This document shows, piece by piece, positions 26,543-34,478 of a stretch of 64,000 nucleotides of DNA (the first letter of the stretch is position 1; every line of letters begins with the position of its first letter). Source of the stretch: SHXR01 sp046160305 (GTDB taxonomy: Bacteria > Pseudomonadota > Gammaproteobacteria > Burkholderiales > SG8-39). Both the position numbers and the translations under genes were made by a program. The stretch spans positions 1 to 64,000 of the forward strand of contig JBJXGX010000151.1 of NCBI GenBank assembly GCA_046160305.1, given 5' to 3'. Under the pieces are notes generated by a model, which saw only the letters and a program-made list of their open reading frames with translations, searched no databases and was not told where the DNA came from.

Positions 26543-27520
26543 ATGAAACTCATGACCTTCATGGCCTCCGATGGCCGTCAACACATCGGCGCGCTGCAGC
26601 AAAATGCAACGCATGTCGTCGACTTCACCGCAAGCGACGCGAGCCCGCGGTTTCGCGACATGCTCGCGCTGATCGATGGCGGACCCGAGGCGCTCGCGAG
26701 TGCGCGCGCCTTGCTTGCATCGGCGCGGGTGACCCATGCTTTGAGTGCGATCAAGGTTCTCGCGCCGCTGCCCTGCCCGCGACGGCTGCGTGATTACCTC
26801 TGCTTCGAGAAGCATGTCAGGCAGTCGCGCGCCAATCGCTATCTCTTTGGTCAAGGCACGGCCCGGCTCGATCCTGCGACCGTCGATATCCCGAAGGCGT
26901 GGTACCAGAAGCCGGTGTATTACAAAGGCAATATCTTCAGCGTCGTCGGCACGGAAACCGATGTGCATTGGCCGAAGTATTCGCAGACGATCGACTATGA
27001 GCTTGAGATCGCGATCGTTACGTCACGCCAAGGCAAGGATGTCCCGAAGGGCTCTGGTTTGCAGTATGTGTTCGGCTATATGGTCTTCAACGATTTTTCC
27101 GCGCGCGATGCGCAGTACATCGAGATGCAGACCGGGCTTGGGCCGGCGAAAGGGAAAGACTTCGACACCGGCAATGCGATGGGGCCGTGGCTGGTCACCG
27201 CGGATGAAATCCCGGACCCGCAGAATCTCACGATGATCGCGCGCATCAATGGCGAGGAGTGGTCGCGCGGCAACACCCGCGACATGCAACATACTTTCGA
27301 TGACATGGTCAGCTACGGCTCGGCGGACGAGACGTTCTACGCAGGCGAAGTCCTGGGTTCCGGCACCGTGGGCGGCGGCTGCGGCAACGAGCTCGGCCGC
27401 TTCATGAAGCATGGGGATGTCATCGAGCTCGAGGTGCCGGGGCTGGGCATTCTTCGCAATCGCATCGTCGCGCCGCACGTATTGCAACCGCCGCCGTTGC
27501 CGCTCAAAATTATCGGTTAG
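26543..27520 (+). CDS. Fumarylacetoacetate hydrolase family protein
   Basis: A 325-residue FAH-fold enzyme. The core includes YYKGNIFSVVGTETDVHWP, the metal/catalytic residues in DYELEIAIV, GYMVFNDFSARDAQ, the substrate side KGKDFDTGNAMGPWLVTADE, and GTVGGGCGNELGRFMKHGD near the end. The family cleaves C-C bonds in, or hydrates, beta-diketo or oxo acids with Mg2+ or Ca2+. The frame is open to 26339, but the ATG at 26543 gives MKLMTFMASDGRQHIGAL, the standard start. The preceding 160-base gap has CACGGAGGACACGGAGG, a local direct repeat. The true substrate is not known; an oxo-acid from the neighbouring catabolic genes is likely. Confidence 0.9.
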   Translation: MKLMTFMASDGRQHIGALQQNATHVVDFTASDASPRFRDMLALIDGGPEALASARALLASARVTHALSAIKVLAPLPCPRRLRDYLCFEKHVRQSRANRYLFGQGTARLDPATVDIPKAWYQKPVYYKGNIFSVVGTETDVHWPKYSQTIDYELEIAIVTSRQGKDVPKGSGLQYVFGYMVFNDFSARDAQYIEMQTGLGPAKGKDFDTGNAMGPWLVTADEIPDPQNLTMIARINGEEWSRGNTRDMQHTFDDMVSYGSADETFYAGEVLGSGTVGGGCGNELGRFMKHGDVIELEVPGLGILRNRIVAPHVLQPPPLPLKIIG

Positions 27521-27548
27521 GAATTCGCACGGTCTGCCGCGCGGATTC

Positions 27549-28520
27549 CTACGCGGGCGGCCGCAGCAGTCCCTGATGACGTAGCGTTCCCACCAACCGG
27601 CTCAACACATCGCGGCGGTACGCGGGGACGTCGGTATTGCGCCAATCGAAAAAGCCTTCCCCCTCGCGAAGCCCTTTCTTTCCTTCATCCATCAAGCGGC
27701 CAATGATCGCGGGTGGCGCGTACCGCTCGCCGAGCTCGCGAGCAAGGTAATTGGCGGCGTAGTGAAGGATGTCGACACCGCCATAGTCGATGAACTCGAC
27801 GACACCAAGGTTGACATAGCGGATCCCCAGGCCATAACGCACGGCGCGATCAATGGCCTCGGGGGTTGCCACGCCCTCTTCGACCATTCGGGCCGCCTCG
27901 TTCATGATCAGCGACTGGAGGCGCGGGACGATGAACCCCGGCGCAGGCGCGCACTCCACTGGAACCTTGCCGATACTTTCCAGAATCTGCTTCAGGCGAT
28001 CGAACACCGCGCGATCCGTGCCCGCGTGTGGTGACAACTCGACGAGCGGCAGGAGATACGCCGGATTCAGCCAGTGCGCATTGAGAAAGCGTTCGGGGCG
28101 CGGAACGAATTCAGCTAATTGCGTGACGAGCATCGTCGAGGATGTCGAGGCGACGATAGCGTTCGTGCGCACCCACGGGATCATCGCTTCGAACGCCGCG
28201 CGCTTCGCCTCCTTCACCTCGGGGACGCCTTCGAACACGACATCCGCGGTGCCCAATACGGTTTGCGCGTCGGCGCGCGCAACGATGCGTACACGGGCGA
28301 GGATTCCCTTGCGCAGCGCGTCATCGAACACACCAAGTGATGACAGCGCCGCAAGACTTTGATCGATCTCGGCCAACGCGTCCTGCGCAAGCACCGCGAA
28401 TTCTTCGTTCGTCCGCGGCTTGAGATCGACGAGCAGCACGTCGTGGCCCGCGTAGGCGAATGCGTGCGCGATACCACGGCCCATGCGTCCGGCGCCAAGC
28501 GAGGCGATGACTTCAGGCAT
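27549..28520 (-). CDS. 3-hydroxyacyl-CoA dehydrogenase family protein
   Basis: A 323-residue NAD-dependent enzyme of the 3-hydroxybutyryl-CoA dehydrogenase type. IASLGAGRMGRGIAHAFAYA is the GxGxMG NAD loop; VVFEGVPEVKEAKRAAF and IVASTSSTMLVTQLAEF cover the catalytic region; FLNAHWLNPAYLLPLVELS has the catalytic His; CAPAPGFIVPRLQSLIMNEA begins the dimerisation domain. The ATG at 28520 overlaps the end of the upstream gene by eight bases (ATGCCTGA), so translation is coupled. Paired with an opine-dehydrogenase-like protein, it may act on a free hydroxy acid rather than a CoA ester; that is a guess. Confidence 0.9.
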   Translation of the reverse strand: MPEVIASLGAGRMGRGIAHAFAYAGHDVLLVDLKPRTNEEFAVLAQDALAEIDQSLAALSSLGVFDDALRKGILARVRIVARADAQTVLGTADVVFEGVPEVKEAKRAAFEAMIPWVRTNAIVASTSSTMLVTQLAEFVPRPERFLNAHWLNPAYLLPLVELSPHAGTDRAVFDRLKQILESIGKVPVECAPAPGFIVPRLQSLIMNEAARMVEEGVATPEAIDRAVRYGLGIRYVNLGVVEFIDYGGVDILHYAANYLARELGERYAPPAIIGRLMDEGKKGLREGEGFFDWRNTDVPAYRRDVLSRLVGTLRHQGLLRPPA

Positions 28521-29652
28521 CGGGTTGGCCGGTCGCAAGCAGGCGCCGCATCGCGTCGCGATCAAGCGATGCGAGGCCGAGCGATTCCAGTGTTCTTGGA
28601 CCACGGGCGAGGTCTTCGCCGACGATGGCCGATGCCAAGGCAAGCAGTCCGGAAGCCACCGGTGTCGGGACGCGCGCCCAGCGTCCGACGGAAACGAGGA
28701 ATGCCAAGCCGTAGGCGATGTCTTCGCGCATATATCGATGGGTCGCGAAATCGATCTTCTCGCGCCAGTCGCCCGAATCGACAAGCCGATCATGCGCATC
28801 ACCATACATCCAGTTGCTGGTCGTGTAGTGGTCGCGAAGCGGAAAGTGATAGGGGCGATAGCCGAGCGACTCGCGTACCGCGATCCGTTCCATGTCGAGC
28901 ACGTCGGTCACGCGGCGAATCGATGCCTGCGTGCCTTCGTTGTGGATATCCCATCCCCCCAGCGCGAGGACCGGTGCGGGTACGCGCTTCGTGAATCCGC
29001 CGGCGCGAGGATCGGCGAATAGTTCGAGCGGCCCGGCGTTCATCAGGATCAACGGTGGATGGATGATCGGCCCTGCGTTCATGAGCGCGCCCGACAAGGC
29101 ATCCTCGATCGGCTCAACCGATGGATAGGCTTGTCGGATCACGTCGATCGCCTGCTGCGCGCGGTTGGCCGGATACACGCCGGTAGGGAGACGCTTGGCG
29201 CGAATCGTGATCGCTACTTCCGTGGGCCCATGCTTACGCGTGAGATAGGGAAGCGTTCCGGTCTCGGCGAACGCGATCCGCGCATCGCACCCGGCCCCTC
29301 GAACCGCATGCGCCATCACGAAGCTGCCGAATGTTCCAGGCGGCAGGAACACGACTTGGTCCTCTCGCAGATGCGGCGCCAGGGCGCGGGCGATGTCGTG
29401 TTGGGCAAAGGCGGGCGAGGGTGCAAGCAGCAAGTCCGCGTCGCGTACGGCAGCACCGATATCCGACGTTGCAAGCGCAATTCTCACGTCGCGCCGGCCG
29501 GCGAAATCCTTGAGCGTAATGGTGCCGGACGCGGCAAGCGGCGCGAGTGCCGCCGCATTCCGGCGCCAAAGTCGAACCTCGTGTCCTTGCAGCGTGAGGT
29601 CGGCGGCCGCCGCATAGCAGCCGTGCCCACCCCCCAATACGGCGATTCTCAT
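28513..29652 (-). CDS. NAD/NADP octopine/nopaline dehydrogenase family protein
   Basis: The 379-residue protein has an N-terminal Rossmann fold (MRIAVLGGGHGCYAAAADLT) and a C-terminal helical domain with the family motif NAGPIIHPPLILMNAG plus the conserved His in HNEGTQASIRRV and YRPYHFPLRDHY. Established members join or cleave amino acids and 2-oxo acids reductively, giving opines. Its start lies at the end of three tandem copies of a 17-base unit containing ATGAGAATC, only the last of which is in frame. It is the first gene of a two-gene minus-strand unit with the hydroxyacyl-CoA-type dehydrogenase. Confidence 0.87.
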   Translation of the reverse strand: MRIAVLGGGHGCYAAAADLTLQGHEVRLWRRNAAALAPLAASGTITLKDFAGRRDVRIALATSDIGAAVRDADLLLAPSPAFAQHDIARALAPHLREDQVVFLPPGTFGSFVMAHAVRGAGCDARIAFAETGTLPYLTRKHGPTEVAITIRAKRLPTGVYPANRAQQAIDVIRQAYPSVEPIEDALSGALMNAGPIIHPPLILMNAGPLELFADPRAGGFTKRVPAPVLALGGWDIHNEGTQASIRRVTDVLDMERIAVRESLGYRPYHFPLRDHYTTSNWMYGDAHDRLVDSGDWREKIDFATHRYMREDIAYGLAFLVSVGRWARVPTPVASGLLALASAIVGEDLARGPRTLESLGLASLDRDAMRRLLATGQPDA

Positions 29653-29686
29653 GACGTGGTGATTCTCATGATGCGGTGATTCTCAT
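29649..29686 (-). promoter_or_regulatory. Two overlapping six-codon leader cistrons from a triplicated start region
   Basis: On the minus strand ATGAGAATC occurs three times at a 17-base period (starts 29686, 29669, 29652). The first copy encodes MRITAS then TGA (29666-29686); its TGA overlaps the second ATG as ATGA. The second encodes MRITTS then TGA (29649-29669), overlapping the third ATG, which begins the opine-dehydrogenase-like gene. This is directly visible; a regulatory role is inference. Confidence 0.65.
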
Positions 29687-29805
29687 AATGATTGCATCCT
29701 CGATCTTCGGGCGGTCGCCTGCGGATTCTATCGGACGCTGGTGACCGCGCTTTGGATCCGGCATACACTCGGATGGCGCTCACTATCCGCATAAGGAGAG
29801 GCACC

Positions 29806-30861
29806 ATGCAATCGCGTTGGAAGCAACGACCCCCGGGTTCGAACTGGGGCGAATTCGGTCCCGATGATCAGCGCGGACGCATGAATCTCGTGACGCGCGA
29901 GAAAGTGCTGCAGGGTGTGCGCGAAGTGCGTGACGGTCAGACGTTCTGCCTTTCCTTGCCGCTCGACTATCCAGGTGGCAATAGTCTCAATCCGCGCCGC
30001 CATCCGCCCCGGATCTGCGCAACGATTCGGGACGGCAAGAGTGCCGGGCAGCAGAATTTCTGTTGGCCGCTTGCCACCGACAATCCCGCGCATACCGACG
30101 TGGTGTGCGACGACATCGTGCTCCTGACATTGCAGTATTCGACGCAATGGGACAGCTTCGCGCACATCGGCAGCCGCTTCGATGCGAACGGCGACGGCGA
30201 AGCGGAGATGGTCTTCTACAACGGCTTTCGCGCGGGCGAGGACATCAAACCCGCCGCGCGAAAAGCGGATGCGGAGCCGTGGGCCGTGTATGAGGGGTCA
30301 CGCGCCGAGGCGCTCGGCATCCAGAACCTCGCGGAACACGGCGCGCAGGGTCGCGGTGTGCTGATCGATCTGCATCATCACTTCGGTCGCAAGCGCCATG
30401 CCGTCACCTACGATGATCTGATGCGGGTGCTGGAGGCCGATCGCGTCGTCGTGGAGCAGGGCGACATGGTCTGCCTCTACACCGGATTCGCCGACGTGAT
30501 CCTCGAGCTTGCGAAGAGACCCGACCCGCAACTGCTCCATCACACCTGCTCGGGGCTCGACGGTCGTGACGAAAAGCTCCTCAATTGGATTTCCGATTCT
30601 GGGCTATCGGCGCTCATCGCTGACAACTATGCGGTCGAGATCATTCCGACGAGCATCTTCAAGCCGATACCCCACGCTGCCATGCCGCTCCATGAGCATT
30701 GCATCTTCAAGAATGGTATTCATCTGGGCGAGATCTGGTATCTCACCGATCTGGCGCGCTGGTTGCGGGCCCACGATCGGAATCGTTTTCTGCTGACGGC
30801 TCCGCCGTTGCGTCTGCCGGGCGCGGTGGGTTCACCCGCGACGCCGATCGCAACCGTCTAG
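29806..30861 (+). CDS. Cyclase family protein (kynurenine formamidase-like fold)
   Basis: This 351-residue protein fits the cyclase superfamily: N-terminal FGPDDQRGRMNLVTREKVLQ, CLSLPLDYPGG, then the metal-site region WDSFAHIGSRFDANGDG, and GVLIDLHHHFGRK, ending with AMPLHEHCIFKNGIHLGEIW. The strict HxGTHxDxPxH motif is altered (WDSFAHIG), as in the longer cyclase branch. Metal-dependent amide or lactone hydrolysis is likely. AAGGAGAGG sits just before the ATG at 29806, which is preferred to the open frame upstream. It diverges from the opine-dehydrogenase-like gene; substrate unknown. Confidence 0.87.
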   Translation: MQSRWKQRPPGSNWGEFGPDDQRGRMNLVTREKVLQGVREVRDGQTFCLSLPLDYPGGNSLNPRRHPPRICATIRDGKSAGQQNFCWPLATDNPAHTDVVCDDIVLLTLQYSTQWDSFAHIGSRFDANGDGEAEMVFYNGFRAGEDIKPAARKADAEPWAVYEGSRAEALGIQNLAEHGAQGRGVLIDLHHHFGRKRHAVTYDDLMRVLEADRVVVEQGDMVCLYTGFADVILELAKRPDPQLLHHTCSGLDGRDEKLLNWISDSGLSALIADNYAVEIIPTSIFKPIPHAAMPLHEHCIFKNGIHLGEIWYLTDLARWLRAHDRNRFLLTAPPLRLPGAVGSPATPIATV

Positions 30862-31240
30862 ACGCTGACGCCGCGACGAGCAAGCACCTTGCGAACCAAG
30901 GACGACGTGATTCGCGATCGAAAGGTGTCGGTCAATCCCTTACCCGCCAACGTGACATAAGGCCGCAATGCGCGCGCGGTCCGTATCGCCCCTCGTTATT
31001 TGGCGATCGCACTAGGAATAAGTTGGCGGCGTCCCGAGGTGCTCGACCGCCCTGGAAGCGTTTTAGCTTGTATACCTCACGGGCCTGCGCGAAATTAACT
31101 GTTCGGGGACATTGCATGCCATGCGTGCAATGGCGAATACCGCGCGGGGGGCAGTCGGGACGGCGGTTTGCAGGCCGATCCCGACAACCACGAATACGAT
31201 TCCTCTCCTGGCGCCGCGCTCGAGCGTGGCGGTGCGCATC
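30862..31240. other. 379-base intergenic region with an inverted repeat
   Basis: No supported gene. CATTGCA (31110-31116) and TGCAATG (31126-31132) form perfect 7-base inverted arms with a nine-base spacer, about 110 bases before the FimV-like start: a possible regulator site. I see no intrinsic terminator after the cyclase gene. Confidence 0.4.
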
Positions 31241-33088
31241 ATGCCATTCAAAAAAACAATCATTGCAAGTCTGCTCGCGGCGGCCGCGTTTTCTTCCCAG
31301 GGCGCCGGCCTTGGCCGCCTCACCATCGTCTCTTCGCTCGGGCAGCCGCTGCACGCGGAGATCGATCTCATCGCGATTTCCACCGAAGAGTTTCCCTCGC
31401 TCGATGCACGGCTCGCCTCCTTGGAGATCTATTCCCGGGAGGACGTGCGGTTCGATCCGGCGCTCACCGGTGCACGGGTCACCTTGATGCGTCGAAGCGA
31501 TGGTCAGCCATACCTGCGCATCACATCGAACCGGCCGCTCACGGAGCCGTTCGTCGATTTATTGATCGAAGTATCCTCGAACGGCGGACGGTTCTTGCGA
31601 TCCTATTCCGCATTGATCGATCCGCCCGGATACGCGGCCGATGTGAAGGTCAACCCTCCCGTGATCACCGTGGCGCCAAGCGCCATCGCACCGGATGCGA
31701 GGATCGCCGAGAGCGAGCACGCGGTGTCGACGGGTTCAATAGCCGCATCGGCCGCATCGGGATCTGAAGCACGGGCATCGGATACCGATCGGGCATCGAA
31801 TATCGAACGGGCGTCGAATACCGAAGCGTCCGCCGCACCGAACGCGTCCGCGTCGCCCAAGCAGGTTCTGCAGGGACTGGTTCAAGAGAATATGAATGTA
31901 GCGATCAGCGAGAACATACGTCGCCTGGTCGAACCGATCGATCGGGTCAAGCGCCCCGATGCCGTGCGTCAAGCGGCTCGCCCCTCGACCAGTCCCGCAA
32001 CGGGTGGTGTTCTCCGCCTCGCCCCGACCGAAGTCCGACCTGACCCTATCCGCGATGCAGCGGAAAAGGTGCTGGCCGATCGGGGACGCGCACTCGAAGT
32101 TCAGTTGCTGGCAAAGAAAATGGAATTGAAGGAGATCGATGAGCGTATCGCTCTGCTTCAGTCCGAAGAATTGAACGAGCGCATCCACTCGCTCGAGACG
32201 ATGGTCGCCGCCAGGAGGAATTCGCTCGGAATCGTGGACGCGCAGATTCGCGAGCTGCTCGCAACGTTCGCGAAGGGCGATTCGACCGCGGGCAGCAATC
32301 CCGCAACCGCGAACATGAATGCGCCGACAATCGAGAATGCGGCGCCGGCAAGCGTGGCTTCGAACGAAGTAGGCATGACCCGGAATCCGCTGCTGATTGG
32401 CGGGAGCGCGCTCGTTCTCGCGATCGCGGGTGGGCTTGGAACCTGGCGCATCCGTCGCCGTGCGCACGCCGAGCCGGCTGGTGCTGCGTCGTTGCCGACA
32501 GGATCGGCTGCAGCGCTTTCGGATACAGAGGCAATGGAACACTTCCGATCCATTCGGATCGGTGATGCGACCGAGCCCGCGACCAATCTTGATCCGCAGG
32601 TCAAAGTCCTTGAGCAATTGGCGCAGGACAAGAACGTCGAGGAATTCAATCGGCGCGCCCAGGAAATCGCCGAAGTGACGGGTCGCGAGGGAGCGGTCTG
32701 GGAACAGATCGCAGCAATGGGGTTTGTACTCGATCGATCGAATTCGCTTTATTCCGCGGTGCCGGGCGCTCTCGCGAGCGCGGTGAACACGCCTGACGGA
32801 CCCGGCCTTCGACGGATGACGGCTGATGGGACACCGATTCTCGAGTTCCCGTCCGATTGGCTTGCAAAGGAAGGCGAGCGTGGACCCGCTGCACCGCCAA
32901 CCGTCAAAGCGGACAGCATGGATGTCGCAACCGATTTCCTTGGGCCAGACTTTTCGCTAGACGCTGTCCACGGGAAGTCGATGGCCATTGCGCCTGCCGA
33001 AACGCCCATGGGCGATCCGTCGAAAGGCCGTGTGCCGGCGGCAGCAACGCCTGTCGCCGAGCCAAAGTTGCAGCTCGAGGCCTCGTAG
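31241..33088 (+). CDS. FimV-like protein (FimV N-terminal domain, single TM)
   Basis: The 615-residue protein begins with a signal peptide (1-24), then GLGRLTIVSSLGQPLHAEID and the rest of the FimV N-terminal domain (to about 140). A Ser/Ala-rich linker follows with near-repeats of the type RASNIERASNTEAS (190-210). Residues about 283-340 form a charged coiled coil. A TM helix lies at about 382-400 (LIGGSALVLAIAGGLGTWRI), then a cytoplasmic tail. FimV/TspA proteins act in type IV pilus assembly and polar organisation. No LysM domain is visible and the protein is shorter than typical (700-1000); no pilus genes are nearby. Confidence 0.8.
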   Translation: MPFKKTIIASLLAAAAFSSQGAGLGRLTIVSSLGQPLHAEIDLIAISTEEFPSLDARLASLEIYSREDVRFDPALTGARVTLMRRSDGQPYLRITSNRPLTEPFVDLLIEVSSNGGRFLRSYSALIDPPGYAADVKVNPPVITVAPSAIAPDARIAESEHAVSTGSIAASAASGSEARASDTDRASNIERASNTEASAAPNASASPKQVLQGLVQENMNVAISENIRRLVEPIDRVKRPDAVRQAARPSTSPATGGVLRLAPTEVRPDPIRDAAEKVLADRGRALEVQLLAKKMELKEIDERIALLQSEELNERIHSLETMVAARRNSLGIVDAQIRELLATFAKGDSTAGSNPATANMNAPTIENAAPASVASNEVGMTRNPLLIGGSALVLAIAGGLGTWRIRRRAHAEPAGAASLPTGSAAALSDTEAMEHFRSIRIGDATEPATNLDPQVKVLEQLAQDKNVEEFNRRAQEIAEVTGREGAVWEQIAAMGFVLDRSNSLYSAVPGALASAVNTPDGPGLRRMTADGTPILEFPSDWLAKEGERGPAAPPTVKADSMDVATDFLGPDFSLDAVHGKSMAIAPAETPMGDPSKGRVPAAATPVAEPKLQLEAS

Positions 33089-33395
33089 CGATTCGGAATG
33101 CGCCGGAGGAGGTCAGGCCGCGGCGGGAACATCTACAGGTGGCTTTGTCGCGCCCGTGCTGAAGTCGGTCAAGCCCGCAGGTCCGAACCCACCGCCCCGC
33201 CGCCCTTTTCTTTTGTTCGTAGCCGAGGTCAGAAGGGATCGACGCCATGCGCATCGGACGCCAGTGCGGTCGGGTCAACATTAATTTCGAAACGGTGCGT
33301 CCAAACCGCCGGGTCCCCCCGAATGTGTGGATGTGAGGCGAGCGAATGGTTCGCCAGCCCACGGAAACTCCAACCCACACTTGGGGAAATTGATC
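33089..33395. other. 307-base intergenic region, nothing identified
   Basis: No supported gene, terminator hairpin or clear promoter between the FimV-like gene and the 8-Cys secreted protein. The last 70 bases are somewhat less GC-rich and may hold the promoter of the next gene. Confidence 0.4.
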
Positions 33396-34148
33396 ATGAA
33401 AACTCTGAAATCCCTCGTGCTCGCCAAGAGCATTGCTGTTGCTGCGTTCGTTGCTGCCGGTCTGGCCAGCCCCTCGATCAGCGTTGCAGGCGGCGCCAAC
33501 GGCGTGAGCTGCCCCGCCGGTTACGACGCCACGCCTGCCAGCTCTTTCAATGGCGTAATGAAGTGTTCAAAAGTAGTGACGACGCCACTCGAGATCCGAA
33601 AGTCGGTCTGCCCAGGGATCGCTGGCATTCAATTCATCTACGAGCAGCGCGTCGGGGCCCGTGATGTGTGCAAGCGCACCGACAACGGCACGACAGTAGC
33701 GACCGTTCCCGAGTTGGTTCTCGATATACAGAACTGGAGACTAGACCAGGATGGCGCGACCGGCGCTCTCGACCGGTTCCTCAAAGGGGGCCAACAGCGC
33801 ACCGAGTTCACGTTCCCGCAAGGCGCCATTTTCCTCGGCGATGCAGAGAAAGGCGCCAAGTGCCCCAGCGGCTCAACCGCCAAGTACGCTTCCGGTGTGC
33901 TTCGCTGCGAGGACGAGCGTAAGAACTCGGCGTGCGTAAGCCCTGGCAATGTGTACAAGCTGGACGTGCGCGATGGCACCGACAAGTGCGTACTGGACGC
34001 CGGCGTGTTCGGCACAAACGTCCAATCGACTGTCCCCTCTGGTGAGTACACGTCAGTGGGTTGGAACCTGGACGTTGACGGGCCCGCTGGCGGTACTGAT
34101 CGCGATCAGTGGGTGAAATTCACCGACGCCGTCGCAGTCGGATTTTAA
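33396..34148 (+). CDS. Secreted protein of unknown function with two four-cysteine modules
   Basis: The 250-residue protein has a Sec signal peptide (1-31, core SIAVAAFVAAGLA, cut near SVAGG). The mature part holds exactly eight Cys: C39, C57, C72, C92 and C156, C171, C180, C198. The two sets begin alike (SCPAGYDATPASSFNGVMKC and KCPSGSTAKYASGVLRC) and each ends with a Cys after a charged stretch, so an internal duplication with two disulfides per copy is likely. I do not recognise the family. The frame is open to 33327 but the ATG at 33396 gives the signal peptide. A good terminator follows, so the gene ends its own transcript. Confidence 0.75.
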   Translation: MKTLKSLVLAKSIAVAAFVAAGLASPSISVAGGANGVSCPAGYDATPASSFNGVMKCSKVVTTPLEIRKSVCPGIAGIQFIYEQRVGARDVCKRTDNGTTVATVPELVLDIQNWRLDQDGATGALDRFLKGGQQRTEFTFPQGAIFLGDAEKGAKCPSGSTAKYASGVLRCEDERKNSACVSPGNVYKLDVRDGTDKCVLDAGVFGTNVQSTVPSGEYTSVGWNLDVDGPAGGTDRDQWVKFTDAVAVGF

Positions 34149-34216
34149 CCCCGACGATTGAGCAAGGCTCTTCGGTAGGAATTCAGAACGGGCGCCTTAC
34201 GCATTCAAACGCTATA

Positions 34217-34250
34217 GAGCCCCGGCCTTGCGCCGGGGCTCGTTGCTTTG
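34217..34250 (+). terminator. Intrinsic terminator after the 8-Cys protein gene
   Basis: AGCCCCGGC (34218-34226) and GCCGGGGCT (34232-34240) form a perfect 9-bp stem with the loop CTTGC, followed by CGTTGCTTTG. The T-run is modest. The rest of the gap to 34478 shows only an AAAGGA ribosome site for the next gene. Confidence 0.8.
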
Positions 34251-34478
34251 TGTGGCTCAATCGCCGTGGCGAGATCTGGCGTATCACGTGCGCGCCCCAC
34301 TCCGCATTCCGCGATTCCGATTCGAAGATCGTTGCTGCCACCGAATCCGATATCGCTGCATCCAATCCGGACCCTCCGCCGAATGTGATCGATGAAAGGG
34401 TTGTCATGAGTTTCGGCTCAATGCCCGAATCGTCCCGCTCGCTACGCACGCGCAACGTCCATTCGAAAGGAATGCACA

